Counted from the first letter of the stretch, positions 7,782-16,849 are shown. The stretch is 36,524 bases of DNA from an uncultured Clostridia bacterium (GCA_934229275.1 CAKQDN010000019.1:1-36524); one strand, 5' to 3'. A program made the numbers and translations. Notes: generated by a model from the letters alone, not told the origin.

Positions 7782-8722
7782 TGGCAGTAAAAATCAAAGA
7801 ACTTGTCGAAAACGAAACCGACGTAAGCGTCGAAGAACTTTGTTCGCGCCTTAATCTCGAAGTCATCAATAACGGCAGCGGAATGGTTCATATGGCGACG
7901 TTCAACGTCAGCCGCCCCGGACTTCAGTTTGCCGGCTACTACGAGCATTTCAGCAGCGAGCGCGTTCAGATAGTGGGCGAGCAGGAAACGTCATTTCTTC
8001 TGCACATGTCGCCCGAAGACCGCATAATCTCTTGCGAAAACTTCTGCAAGTACGATTTCCCCTGTCTTGTCATAACGTCCGTTCTCGAACCTATAAAAGA
8101 ACTCGTGGACGCTGCGATCAAATACAATCGCGTCGTGCTTCGCAGCAAACTTCGCACCACCGCTTTCGTCAACGAACTGTCCATATACTTAAACGAACTT
8201 CTCGCGCCCACGATAACTATCCACGGCGTGCTTATTGACCTTTACGGCGTGGGAGTACTGCTTATCGGACATTCCAGCGTCGGTAAATCGGAATCCGCGC
8301 TCGAACTCATTCAAAGAGGTCACCGCCTCGTAGCGGACGACGCAGTGTGCTTAAAACGCGTCAACGACCGCCTTGTCGGCAGTTGTCCGCCCAAAATCCG
8401 CCACCTTATGGAAATCCGCGGACTGGGCATCATCGACGTCGAAAAAATGTACGGATCGGGCTCCATACGCCTTAGTAAAATGGTGGACTTCGTCGCATGC
8501 CTCGAAGACTGGGACGAGAAAAAGGTGTACGACAGACTGGGTAACGAAAACCACACCTACAATATTCTCGACATCGACTTGCCCGAATATATAATACCCG
8601 TACGCCCCGGACGAAATCTCGCGTCCATACTCGAAGCCGCGGCGAGAAATTTCCGCGCGAAATCACTCGGTTACAACGTTCTCGACGAACTTTCGTTCAG
8701 AGCGGAAACAAATAAAGATTAA
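7781..8722 (+). CDS. hprK: HPr kinase/phosphorylase
   Basis: HprK phosphorylates and dephosphorylates Ser46 of HPr, setting carbon catabolite repression through CcpA in Firmicutes. The 313-residue protein has an N-terminal domain (about residues 1-130) and a P-loop kinase domain with GHSSVGKS (residues 163-170), the following LVADDAV and the family signature EIRGLGIIDV (about residues 211-220). The C-terminus RNFRAKSLGYNVL is also typical. It overlaps the HAD phosphatase by one base and precedes the glycerol-1-phosphate dehydrogenase by 20 nt. In many Firmicutes hprK sits with lgt; that is not the case here. HPr and CcpA genes are not in the window. Confidence 0.96.
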   Translation: MAVKIKELVENETDVSVEELCSRLNLEVINNGSGMVHMATFNVSRPGLQFAGYYEHFSSERVQIVGEQETSFLLHMSPEDRIISCENFCKYDFPCLVITSVLEPIKELVDAAIKYNRVVLRSKLRTTAFVNELSIYLNELLAPTITIHGVLIDLYGVGVLLIGHSSVGKSESALELIQRGHRLVADDAVCLKRVNDRLVGSCPPKIRHLMEIRGLGIIDVEKMYGSGSIRLSKMVDFVACLEDWDEKKVYDRLGNENHTYNILDIDLPEYIIPVRPGRNLASILEAAARNFRAKSLGYNVLDELSFRAETNKD

Positions 8723-8742
8723 CTTTTTCGGAGGATAAAAAT

Positions 8743-10032
8743 ATGGATTTGGTTGCTCTTCAGAAGAAAATGTCGGATTGTCCGTGCGGAAAAACGCACG
8801 TCTGCGACCTTAAAGCGCTTGAAGTCGCTCACGGTAATCTCGCAAAAACAGGCGAAATTCTCAAAAAATACAACTTCCCGACGCACATACTGCTCGTCGC
8901 CGACAAAAACTCGTTTATGGTAACGAGCGGACTTACCGAAAGCCTTCTTAGGGAAGGTTTTCTCGTTCAGGTACGCGTGTACGACGACATGAAAATCGCC
9001 CGAATGGAAGAAGTAGAAGAAATAAAGGCTCTCTGCGCAAACGTCGACGGAGTTCTGTCGGTCGGAACCGGCTCGGTGAACGACATCTGCCGTTACGGAT
9101 CGTTCCTTGCCGGCAAGCCCCTCGCGATATTCGCAACCGCGCCCTCGATGGACGGATTCGCTTCCGACAGCGCGCCCATAATCATAAACGGATTCAAAAT
9201 CACCTGCCAGTGTCATCAGCCCGAAATAATAATCGCCGACTCGAAAATTCTTGCCGAGTCCCCCGCAGAACTGAAAGCGGCAGGCTTCGGCGATATGATG
9301 GCTAAATTCATCGCAATCGCCGATTGGAGAATCGCAAACCTCGTTCACGGCGACTACTATTGCGAACGCGTAGCCGAAGTCGTGCGCGAAGCAACTTCCA
9401 AAATAGTCGCGTTGTCCGGCGAAATAAGCGGTCACTCGGAAAATGCGGTCGAAGCGGTAATGGAAGCGCTCGCGCTCACCGGTATAGCGATGCAGTACGT
9501 CAAACTTTCCCGCCCCGCAAGCGGAACCGAGCATATCATCTCTCACTACTGGGAGTGCAAAAAACTCGAACGCGGCGTGTATTCCGACTTCCACGGCAAA
9601 AAAGTGGGTGTCGCAACGCTTATCGTCGCCGACGTCTATCACAAAGTCGCTAAAATGAAGGGCGTCAAAGCACACGCCGAACACGCCGACTGGGCGGATA
9701 TTTACAAAACTTACGGACCCAATCTGTCGGTCGACGTAAAACGCCTTAACGAACCGTGCATCACCGACGAAATAAATCCCGACGACATCACGAACAACTG
9801 GGATAAAATCTGCAAGATAATCGAAGAGGAGATTCCCTCTGTCGATAAACTGCTCGAATACTACAAGGCAGCAGGAGCGGTCACTACCATCGAACAGATC
9901 AAGGTTGACAAACAACTGTGCGACGAAGGACTTAAATATCATCCGTATATGAGAAAGAGAGTCACGCTCGCGAGAATCATGCCGATGTGCGACCTCGACT
10001 TCGTTAAAATTTACTATTCCGACAAAAACTAA
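8743..10032 (+). CDS. sn-glycerol-1-phosphate dehydrogenase (EgsA/AraM family)
   Basis: This is a 429-residue iron-containing-alcohol-dehydrogenase-fold enzyme most similar to EgsA/AraM, which reduces dihydroxyacetone phosphate to sn-glycerol-1-phosphate using NAD(P)H. The dinucleotide-binding stretch VGTGSVNDICRY (about residues 107-118) is followed by ATAPSMDGFAS (131-141). Likely metal ligands are Asp184 (GFGDMMAK), His264 (GTEHIISHYWE) and His284 (DFHGKKVG). An N-terminal CPCGKTH motif (about residues 13-19) precedes the fold. The ATG has a strong GGAGGA. It is the last gene before a terminator and is probably read with hprK. In Bacillus the product feeds unusual prenylated glycerol lipids; whether that applies here is unknown. 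Confidence 0.88.
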   Translation: MDLVALQKKMSDCPCGKTHVCDLKALEVAHGNLAKTGEILKKYNFPTHILLVADKNSFMVTSGLTESLLREGFLVQVRVYDDMKIARMEEVEEIKALCANVDGVLSVGTGSVNDICRYGSFLAGKPLAIFATAPSMDGFASDSAPIIINGFKITCQCHQPEIIIADSKILAESPAELKAAGFGDMMAKFIAIADWRIANLVHGDYYCERVAEVVREATSKIVALSGEISGHSENAVEAVMEALALTGIAMQYVKLSRPASGTEHIISHYWECKKLERGVYSDFHGKKVGVATLIVADVYHKVAKMKGVKAHAEHADWADIYKTYGPNLSVDVKRLNEPCITDEINPDDITNNWDKICKIIEEEIPSVDKLLEYYKAAGAVTTIEQIKVDKQLCDEGLKYHPYMRKRVTLARIMPMCDLDFVKIYYSDKN

Positions 10033-10046
10033 ACTGTACGAAAAAG

Positions 10047-10078
10047 CGGCTTATCGACGAGAAAAGCCGTTTTTTTTC
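10047..10078 (+). terminator. Terminator after the glycerol-1-phosphate dehydrogenase gene
   Basis: The stem CGGCTT (10047-10052) with AAGCCG (10064-10069) is followed by eight or more T. Confidence 0.85.
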
Positions 10079-10119
10079 GTTGCGCGCAAAATATCTTGAC
10101 AAAAAAGAGGGCTAAACAC

Positions 10120-10148
10120 TTGATTTTTCGCCCGAATTATAATATAAT
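10120..10148 (+). promoter_or_regulatory. SRP RNA promoter
   Basis: TTGATT (10120-10125) and TATAAT (10143-10148) are 17 bp apart. The predicted first base, near 10155, coincides with the start of the RNA's terminal helix. A second TATAAT overlaps at 10138-10143, and an upstream TTGACA at 10096-10101 has no suitably placed -10. Confidence 0.8.
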
Positions 10149-10154
10149 AAATAT

Positions 10155-10427
10155 GCTGTGCTATGCGGGGAGCCAGTGGTGCCCTGAACCTACAATCCAC
10201 TACAGTAGGGCAGAATGCCGCTCGAGGCTTTTCGCGTGTCGCGCAGTCGTGCGTAAGCGGCGTTGACGGTAGGGTCTCGCGCAATGTTGCGCCGTGAACC
10301 GTGTCAGGGCCTGGCGGCAGCAGCACTAAGCGGATTGCGGCATGTGATGCGAGGTTGCTTTACAAGAGCCGGCTGCGCAAAGGACGGCGGGGCGCGATCT
10401 GTCGAAAGCGGATGCACAGTACTTTTT
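10155..10427 (+). ncRNA. ffs: Signal recognition particle RNA, large bacterial type
   Basis: This is the RNA scaffold of the signal recognition particle that binds Ffh and directs membrane-protein synthesis. The 5' part (GGGGAG, GTGGTGCCCTGAACC, CAATCCACTACAG) is the Alu domain of the large form found in Clostridia and Bacilli. The conserved Ffh-binding domain is GTCAGG (10303-10308), stem GCC/GGC with tetraloop TGGC (10312-10315), then AGCAGC (10319-10324). The ends pair: TGCTGTGC (10154-10161) with GCACAGTA (10414-10421), followed by TTTTT (10423-10427). The length of about 273 nt is normal. The tetraloop fits the URRC type rather than GNRA. Exact ends are inferred. Confidence 0.93.
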
Positions 10428-10437
10428 AGCAAACCTG

Positions 10438-10473
10438 TTGAGAGAAGAGCCGAAGCGCGTGTTCTTCTCTCAA
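10438..10473 (+). terminator. Perfect 11-bp hairpin between the SRP RNA and ileS
   Basis: TTGAGAGAAGA (10438-10448) pairs fully with TCTTCTCTCAA (10463-10473) around a 14-nt loop. The following bases (TATCTTAATTT) are only partly T-rich. It probably ends or attenuates transcripts entering ileS. I found no T-box element here, although ileS often has one in Firmicutes. Confidence 0.55.
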
Positions 10474-10524
10474 TATCTTAATTTACGGATAAAACGCAAG
10501 CGAAAAATCGTAACGGAGGCAATA

Positions 10525-13500
10525 ATGTACGATAAAACCGGCAGCGAACAGAGCGGAGTCAAGGGCGAAGCGAAAGTTCTCGAATTCTGGAAACAAAACG
10601 AAATAATCGAACAGGCAAACCGGCGTAACGACGGCACGGGCGAAGAATTCACGTTCTACGACGGACCGCCCACCGCAAACGGCAAGCCGCACGTGGGACA
10701 TATCTTAACTCGCGTCATCAAGGATATAATTCCGCGCTACAAGACCATGAAGGGGTATCACTGTCCGCGCAAAGCCGGCTGGGATACGCACGGTCTGCCC
10801 GTCGAACTGGAAGTGGAAAAGTCGCTCGGAATAGACGGCAAGCAGGAAATCGAGAAATACGGCGTCGAGCAGTTTATCGGAAAATGCAAGGAAAGCGTCT
10901 GGAAATATAAAACCGAATGGGAAAAAATGTCCGACCGCGTTGCCTACTGGGCGGATATGGAACATCCGTACGTTACCTACGACGACAATTACATCGAGTC
11001 CGAATGGTGGGCTATAAAAACCATCTGGGAAAAAGGACTGCTGTATAAGGGCTATAAAATAGTGCCGTACTGCCCTCGCTGCGGAACGTCGCTTTCTTCG
11101 CACGAAGTGGCGCAGGGATATAAAGACATCGAGGAAAAGTCGGCAATCGCTAAATTTAAAATCAAAGGCAGCGACAAGTATATTCTCGCCTGGACGACCA
11201 CGCCGTGGACTCTTCCCGGCAACGTCGCTCTCTGCATGGGAGCCGACTACGACTATGTAACGATAGAGTGGGAAGGCGAAAAGTATGTGCTTGCCGAAGC
11301 GCTCGCTCCCAGATACTTCGAAAACTACACCGTTCTGGAACGCAAAAAAGGCAGCGAGTACGAGGGCGTCGAATACGAACCTCTCTACAGTGCCGACCTT
11401 AAAGGCAAAAAAGGCTACTACGTCGTCAACGACGGCTATGTAACTCTTGAAGACGGTACCGGCGTCGTTCACATCGCGCCCGCATTCGGTGAGGACGACA
11501 ACCGCGTCGGCAAAAAATACAACCTTCCGTACGTTCAGCACGTGGACGACCGCGGCAGAATGTGCGAAGACGCTCCGTTTGCAGGCACTTTCTGCAAGGA
11601 CGCCGACAAACTCATATTAAAAGACCTTAAAGAGCGCGGACTGTTGTTCAAAACCATCATGTTCACGCACAGTTATCCGTTCTGCTGGAGATGCGACACT
11701 CCGCTTCTTTACTACGCGCGTTCGACATGGTTTATCAAGATGACCGCGGTAAAGGACGACCTTCTGCGTAACAACGCGTCGGTCAACTGGATTCCGCCCA
11801 GCATCGGAACGGGCAGAATGGGCAATTTCCTCGAAAACGTAATCGACTGGGGACTGTCGAGAGAGCGTTATTGGGGAACTCCGCTTCCTGTGTGGATCTG
11901 CCCCGATTGCGGCGAAATTCACGTCGTCGGATCCAAAGCGGAACTCAAAGAACTCGGAGGCATAGAGGGCGACATCGAACTGCACAAGCCGTACGTCGAT
12001 AAAATCACGTTCAAATGCCCCAAATGCGGCGGCGAAATGCACAGAACGAGCGAAGTCATCGACTGCTGGTTCGACAGCGGCTCCATGCCGTTTGCGCAAC
12101 TTCACTATCCTTTCGAAAACAAAGAACTGTTCGAAAAACGCTTCCCTGCCAACTTTATCAGCGAAGCGGTCGATCAGACCCGCGGCTGGTTCTACACGCT
12201 GCTTGCGATTTCCACGCTGCTTTTCAACAAGGCTCCGTTCGAAAACTGCATAGTCATGGGTCACGTCAACGACAAGAACGGTATCAAAATGAGCAAGCAC
12301 AAAGGCAACGTCATCGACCCGTGGTCGGTTCTTGACGTTCAGGGCGCCGACGCCGTAAGATGGTATTTCTACACCGGCTCGGCTCCGTGGATTCCGTCCC
12401 GTTTCTATCCCGAAGCGGTCTCCGAAGCGCAGAGAAAATTCCTCGGCACGCTGTGGAACGTCTATTCGTTCTATATCCTGTATGCCGACATCGACGAGTT
12501 CGATCCCACGAAATACAGCCTCGACGACTGCAAACTCACGCTCATGGACAAGTGGGCGCTCAGCGAAATCAACTCGCTCGTCAAATACGTTGACGACAAC
12601 TTAAACGAATATAAAATCACCGAAAGCGCGCGTGCGATCGGCGACTACACGGACAAACTGTCCAACTGGTACGTCAGAAGAAGCCGTGACCGCTTCTGGG
12701 GCAAGGGTATGGACGAGGACAAAAAAGCGGCGTACATGACGCTTTACACGTGCCTTAGAAAACTCATCGGAGTTTCCGCGCCCTTCGTTCCGTTCATGAC
12801 CGAAACCATATATCAGAACATCGTCAGAAAAGTAGACGCGTCCGCGCCCCTGTCCGTGCATCTTACCGACTATCCGTCCTACGACGAAAAATACGTCGAT
12901 AAGTCGCTCGAAGAGGGCATGGAAGAAGTGCTTAAAGTCGCCGTGCTCGGCAGAGCCGCAAGAAATCAGGCGAATATCAAAAACCGCCAGCCGCTCAGCG
13001 AACTGCTCATCGTCGGCGGAGTTAAGATAAACGAAGAACTTCGCGGCGTTATTGCCGACGAACTCAACGTCAAAACGGTCAAATATGCCGACGACGCGGA
13101 AGAGTACGTTTCCTACGAAGTCAAACCGCAACTCAAAACGCTCGGACCGAAATACGGCAAAAAGTTGAACGCAATCCGTTCGCTTATGGCGACGGACGCC
13201 GCAAACATGGTCGCAAAAACCAAGAACGGCGGCGTTTACACTGCCGAAATCGACGGAGAGGAAATATCGCTTACGGAAGGCGACCTTCTCGTGTTCGTCA
13301 AGAATAAAGAAGGCTTCGTCGCCGAGTCCGACTTCGGAGTCACCGTAATTCTGGAAACCGCCCTCACCCCCGAACTTATCGCAGAAGGCTTTGAACGCGA
13401 AATCATCTCCAAAGTGCAGAACATGCGCAAAGAGTCGGGCTTCGAAGTCACCGACCATATCGTGCTGTCGATAAAGGGCGACGACGAAATCGCGTCGGTC

Positions 13501-13623
13501 GTCAAAAACTACGGAAAAGAAATCGCGTCCGTAACGCTTGCCTACTCGATCGACGACAACGCGCAGGGCGAACCGTGCGACATCAACGGCAAAAACGTCG
13601 TTATCTCGGTCAAAAAGATTTAA
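10525..13623 (+). CDS. ileS: Isoleucyl-tRNA synthetase, type-2-like
   Basis: IleRS charges tRNA-Ile and edits mischarged valine. The 1,032-residue protein has the class I signature HVGH (residues 56-59), the KMSKS-loop as KMSKH (588-592), and the editing-domain segment WTTTPWTLPGN (about residues 228-238). Cys pairs are YCPRCG, CPDCG and CPKCG. The length, the segment GKPHVGHILTRVIKD, and a C-terminal domain containing DELNVKTV, without the type-1 zinc tail, point to the eukaryote-like type 2 form. Type 2 enzymes are generally insensitive to mupirocin; that is inferred, not shown. The ATG follows GGAGG by 7 nt; upstream in-frame Met codons fall within the hairpin region and are unlikely starts. 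Three further genes follow without a terminator. Confidence 0.95.
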   Translation: MYDKTGSEQSGVKGEAKVLEFWKQNEIIEQANRRNDGTGEEFTFYDGPPTANGKPHVGHILTRVIKDIIPRYKTMKGYHCPRKAGWDTHGLPVELEVEKSLGIDGKQEIEKYGVEQFIGKCKESVWKYKTEWEKMSDRVAYWADMEHPYVTYDDNYIESEWWAIKTIWEKGLLYKGYKIVPYCPRCGTSLSSHEVAQGYKDIEEKSAIAKFKIKGSDKYILAWTTTPWTLPGNVALCMGADYDYVTIEWEGEKYVLAEALAPRYFENYTVLERKKGSEYEGVEYEPLYSADLKGKKGYYVVNDGYVTLEDGTGVVHIAPAFGEDDNRVGKKYNLPYVQHVDDRGRMCEDAPFAGTFCKDADKLILKDLKERGLLFKTIMFTHSYPFCWRCDTPLLYYARSTWFIKMTAVKDDLLRNNASVNWIPPSIGTGRMGNFLENVIDWGLSRERYWGTPLPVWICPDCGEIHVVGSKAELKELGGIEGDIELHKPYVDKITFKCPKCGGEMHRTSEVIDCWFDSGSMPFAQLHYPFENKELFEKRFPANFISEAVDQTRGWFYTLLAISTLLFNKAPFENCIVMGHVNDKNGIKMSKHKGNVIDPWSVLDVQGADAVRWYFYTGSAPWIPSRFYPEAVSEAQRKFLGTLWNVYSFYILYADIDEFDPTKYSLDDCKLTLMDKWALSEINSLVKYVDDNLNEYKITESARAIGDYTDKLSNWYVRRSRDRFWGKGMDEDKKAAYMTLYTCLRKLIGVSAPFVPFMTETIYQNIVRKVDASAPLSVHLTDYPSYDEKYVDKSLEEGMEEVLKVAVLGRAARNQANIKNRQPLSELLIVGGVKINEELRGVIADELNVKTVKYADDAEEYVSYEVKPQLKTLGPKYGKKLNAIRSLMATDAANMVAKTKNGGVYTAEIDGEEISLTEGDLLVFVKNKEGFVAESDFGVTVILETALTPELIAEGFEREIISKVQNMRKESGFEVTDHIVLSIKGDDEIASVVKNYGKEIASVTLAYSIDDNAQGEPCDINGKNVVISVKKI

Positions 13624-13659
13624 CAGGCGTTCGAAAATACCGAAAAAAGGAAAGAATAA

Positions 13660-14514
13660 ATGATAACTGCCGAATGGAAAGATTACGAAGTAATAGCGTG
13701 TGGCGACGGCGAAAAACTGGAGCGGTGGGGTAACGTCTATCTGTTGCGCCCCGATCCGCAGGTCATCTGGCCGGCGCCCTTTCCGCTCGCTTCGTTCGAA
13801 AAACTCAACGCGCACTACCGTCGCGACGGCGGCGGAGGAAGATGGGAATTCATCCGTCCGTTTCCGTCCGAGTGGCAGATCTCGTGGAACGACGTTAAAT
13901 TCCTGATTAAGCCCATGGGATTCAAGCATACCGGGCTTTTCCCTGAACAAGCGGTCAACTGGCAGAAAACGCGCACTCTCGCCGAGAAAAAACCGGGGCT
14001 TAAAGTGCTTAACCTGTTCGGCTACACCGGCGGAGTCACCGTCGCTCTCGCAAAAAGAGGAGCGTTCGTCACGCACGTCGACGCCGCAAAAGGCATGGTG
14101 GAGCGTTGCCGCGAAAACGCCGATATTTCGGGCGTCGCAGGCGACAGAATCCGCTATATAATAGACGACTGCAAGAAGTTCGTCACGCGCGAAATCAAGC
14201 GCGGCAAAACGTACGACGCGGTGATAATGGATCCGCCCAGTTACGGACGAGGACCTTCGGGCGAAACGTGGAAACTGGAAGACGGCGTGTTCGACCTCGC
14301 GGCTCTCACGGCAAAACTCGTGCCGGATCCCGAATTTTTCCTCATCAACAGTTACACAACGGGACTTCAACCGCAGGTCATCAAAAACATTCTCGAAATC
14401 GCGCTTTCTGACCGAAAAGGCAGTGCCGACGCCTACGAAATAGGACTTCCGGTTACGAAAACGCCCAAAATTACGCTTCCCTGCGGTTGCAGCGGAATAT
14501 GGATAAAGGATTAA
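13660..14514 (+). CDS. Class I SAM-dependent methyltransferase, RlmI-like
   Basis: This is a 284-residue methyltransferase of the RlmI/RlmL-like COG1092 type, which methylates 23S rRNA in characterised members. The SAM-binding motif I is VLNLFGYTGGVTVALAKRGA (about residues 115-134). The acidic motif HVDAAKGMVE follows, and motif IV is DPPSYGRG (Asp191-Gly198). The N-terminal 90 residues are a family-typical substrate domain without a PUA fold. No second catalytic cysteine of the m5C type is obvious near motif IV, so the modified base is uncertain. The gene follows ileS by 36 nt with AAAGGA before the ATG, and the pseudouridine synthase starts five bases after it, giving a small translation and RNA-modification cluster. 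Confidence 0.82.
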   Translation: MITAEWKDYEVIACGDGEKLERWGNVYLLRPDPQVIWPAPFPLASFEKLNAHYRRDGGGGRWEFIRPFPSEWQISWNDVKFLIKPMGFKHTGLFPEQAVNWQKTRTLAEKKPGLKVLNLFGYTGGVTVALAKRGAFVTHVDAAKGMVERCRENADISGVAGDRIRYIIDDCKKFVTREIKRGKTYDAVIMDPPSYGRGPSGETWKLEDGVFDLAALTAKLVPDPEFFLINSYTTGLQPQVIKNILEIALSDRKGSADAYEIGLPVTKTPKITLPCGCSGIWIKD

Positions 14515-14518
14515 AACT

Positions 14519-15235
14519 ATGGAAAACAAACTCACGGTTTTATACGAAGACAATCAGGTGATAGTGGTCGTAAAGCCGCAGAACGTGCCGACTCAGGCTG
14601 ATTCCAGCGGCGACACAGACCTTCTCACAATGGTCAAACAGTATGTAAAGGAAAAATACGATAAGCCCGGCGAAGCCTTTATCGGGCTCGTTCATCGGCT
14701 CGACCGCCCCACCGGCGGAGTAATGGTGTTCGCACGCAACTCCAAGTCGGCTGCACGCCTTCAGGAACAAATGAAAAACGGCTTGTTCGAAAAGAAATAT
14801 CTCGCCGTCACCGTAGGCGTTCCGCGCGACAGACAGGGCAGGCTCAGCCAATACCTTTTTAAAGACGTCGAAACTAACACCGTAAAGGTGGTGCCTGCCG
14901 CAGTCGAAGGCGCAAAAAAAGCCGAACTCGAATACAAAGTGCTGGAAATCGCCGATAAAGTCGCGCTCGTGGACATTAAACTCATCACCGGCAGATCGCA
15001 TCAGGCAAGAGTGCAGATGCAGAGTATGGGAACGCCCATCTTCGGCGACGTGCGTTACGGCGGCGATACTCTCGCAAAAGGTCACAACCTCGCGCTCTGG
15101 GCATACGAACTGCGCTTCTATCACCCCACGACAAAGCAGCCCTTCGTGTTCAAAGTGTTCCCGCCCGTGGACGACGTGCCGTGGAACGTGTTCCCCATCG
15201 AAAGTCACATAAAAGTGGCAAAACCGACAATATAG
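14519..15235 (+). CDS. RluA-family pseudouridine synthase
   Basis: This enzyme isomerises specific uridines to pseudouridine in rRNA or tRNA. The 238-residue protein is a bare catalytic domain. Motif II, GLVHRLDRPTGGVMVFA, carries the catalytic Asp62. KYLAVTVGVP and the C-terminal ITGRSHQARVQMQSMGTPIFGDVRYGG match the RluA/RluC/RluD family. The N-terminal S4 RNA-binding domain present in RluC and RluD is missing; the protein starts directly at the fold, as in RluA and some small Firmicutes members. It follows the methyltransferase by five bases and precedes galT by 28. The target nucleotide cannot be told from sequence. Confidence 0.9.
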   Translation: MENKLTVLYEDNQVIVVVKPQNVPTQADSSGDTDLLTMVKQYVKEKYDKPGEAFIGLVHRLDRPTGGVMVFARNSKSAARLQEQMKNGLFEKKYLAVTVGVPRDRQGRLSQYLFKDVETNTVKVVPAAVEGAKKAELEYKVLEIADKVALVDIKLITGRSHQARVQMQSMGTPIFGDVRYGGDTLAKGHNLALWAYELRFYHPTTKQPFVFKVFPPVDDVPWNVFPIESHIKVAKPTI

Positions 15236-15263
15236 TAAATCTTATCATAAGGAGATAAATATT

Positions 15264-16787
15264 ATGATTATTGACGCATCTATCGAAAGATTGATTCAGT
15301 ACGCTCAATCGCATCTTCTTCTCGACGACCTCGACGTGGTTTACAAACGTAACGTTCTTCTCGACCTTCTCGGTCTTAAAGAATACACGGTCTACGAAGT
15401 GGAGTACGACGCAATCGACAATATGGAAACGCCCGACGAAGTGCTGTCCTCGATAATTTCGTACGCACTCGATAAAGGAATAATTCAGCCCGGTCAGGAA
15501 GAATATTTCGGCAACAAAATCATGGACATCGTGTCGCTCACTCCGTCCGGAATAGTCGATATTTTCGACGAACTGCACGAAACTTCGCCGGCAAAAGCGT
15601 TCGACTGGTTGCACGACTACTGCATTAAAAACGATTATATCAAGGCTTCCAAAATAGCAAAAAACAAGCACTGGGAAGCCAAATCCACCAAGGGTAAACT
15701 GGAAATCACCATCAACCTTTCCAAGCCCGAAAAGAACAATAAGGACACCGCTAAACTTGTCGGGGCAAAGCCGTCGGGCTACCCTGCCTGCATGATCTGC
15801 AAGGAAAACGAAGGCTGCGCCAATAACCTGCGTCAGAATCTGCGCACCGTTCCGCTCGAAATGGGCGGAGAGGACTGGTTCTGGCAGTTCTCGCCGTACG
15901 CATACTTCAATCAGCACGGCATCGCGATCAACGGCGAACACACCCCCATGAAAGTGGACAAAAGCACGATCGTAAAACTGCTCGACTTCATCGACTACGC
16001 GCCCGCAACCTATTTTATCGGCTGCAACGCCGCGCTTCCCATCGTCGGCGGTTCGATTCTCACGCACGACCACTTCCAGGGCGGCGGAAAAGTGCTGCCC
16101 ATGCACAAGGCGCCTGCGCTCAACAAGTATAAATCGGAAGATTATCCCTATATCGAAACGTACGTCCTCGATTGGTACAACTCGGTAATCCGCCTCGTTT
16201 CCACCAATAAGGAAATGCTTATCGAATACGCCGGCGACATAATCGACGCCTGGAAGAATTACGACGACGAAAGTGTCGGAATCATCCACGCGACCGACAA
16301 ACAGCACAACGCGATAACCCCGGTTGCACGCAGATGCAAGGATAAGAACAAGAACGAAGCCTACTGCGTCGAACTCATTTTGCGCAACAATCGCACCGAC
16401 GAAAAGTATCCCGACGGAATTTTCCACGTTCACCCCGAGTATCAGAACATCAAGAGCGAATCTATCGGTCTTATCGAAGCCATGGGCTTGTTCATCCTGC
16501 CGGCGCGTCTCGATCGCCAACTCAAAGAAGTGCAGGAGTACCTCATCGGCGCTAAAAAGTACGACAAAAAAGCGCTCGCCGAAGATATGCAGGTTCATGC
16601 ACGCATGATCGAAAAACTCATGAAGGAGAACCCCAAATGCACGCCTGCCGAAGCGCCGCTCGTCATTAAGGACGAAGTCAATTCGGTTTGCGAACATATC
16701 CTCGACAACACCGCCGTGTTCAAAAAGGACGAAGAAGGCGCAGCCGCTTTCGACCGTTTCCTTGCAAGCGTCGGCATAAGAAGATAA
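15264..16787 (+). CDS. galT: UDP-glucose--hexose-1-phosphate uridylyltransferase, class 2
   Basis: GalT exchanges UDP-glucose and galactose-1-phosphate in the Leloir pathway. The 507-residue length and divergent sequence are those of the Firmicutes class-2 enzyme, not the shorter E. coli type. The active-site region is THDHFQGG (His268, His270), and RNNRTDEKYPDGIFHVHPEYQNIK is a class-2 landmark further on. NPLAN-type class-1 motifs are absent. AAGGAG stands before the ATG. It closes the ileS-methyltransferase-pseudouridine synthase run; the mixture of functions suggests read-through rather than a pathway operon. No galK or galE is present here, but galM is at 1379-2413. Confidence 0.93.
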   Translation: MIIDASIERLIQYAQSHLLLDDLDVVYKRNVLLDLLGLKEYTVYEVEYDAIDNMETPDEVLSSIISYALDKGIIQPGQEEYFGNKIMDIVSLTPSGIVDIFDELHETSPAKAFDWLHDYCIKNDYIKASKIAKNKHWEAKSTKGKLEITINLSKPEKNNKDTAKLVGAKPSGYPACMICKENEGCANNLRQNLRTVPLEMGGEDWFWQFSPYAYFNQHGIAINGEHTPMKVDKSTIVKLLDFIDYAPATYFIGCNAALPIVGGSILTHDHFQGGGKVLPMHKAPALNKYKSEDYPYIETYVLDWYNSVIRLVSTNKEMLIEYAGDIIDAWKNYDDESVGIIHATDKQHNAITPVARRCKDKNKNEAYCVELILRNNRTDEKYPDGIFHVHPEYQNIKSESIGLIEAMGLFILPARLDRQLKEVQEYLIGAKKYDKKALAEDMQVHARMIEKLMKENPKCTPAEAPLVIKDEVNSVCEHILDNTAVFKKDEEGAAAFDRFLASVGIRR

Positions 16788-16805
16788 TAATCGATAAAAT
16801 AAAAA

Positions 16806-16838
16806 ACAGGCTTTTTCAATCGAAAAGGCTTGTTTTTT
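16806..16838 (+). terminator. galT terminator
   Basis: An 11-bp stem (16806-16816 with 16823-16833, including G-U pairs) runs into TTTTTT. Confidence 0.85.
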
Positions 16839-16849
16839 GCTGTTTTACC

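Noticed and set aside
10155..10427. Short open frames in the SRP RNA region
   Set aside because: The region is a structured RNA with conserved motifs and no ribosome-binding sites.
10428..10524. T-box leader for ileS
   Set aside because: The gap is too short and lacks the T-box sequence and specifier stem; only one hairpin is present.
12601..14553. A 650-codon minus-strand open frame opposite ileS and the methyltransferase gene
   Set aside because: It is a mirror effect of codon bias in the real genes. The protein is low-complexity (Val, Phe, Arg, Asp-rich), without motifs or a ribosome site.
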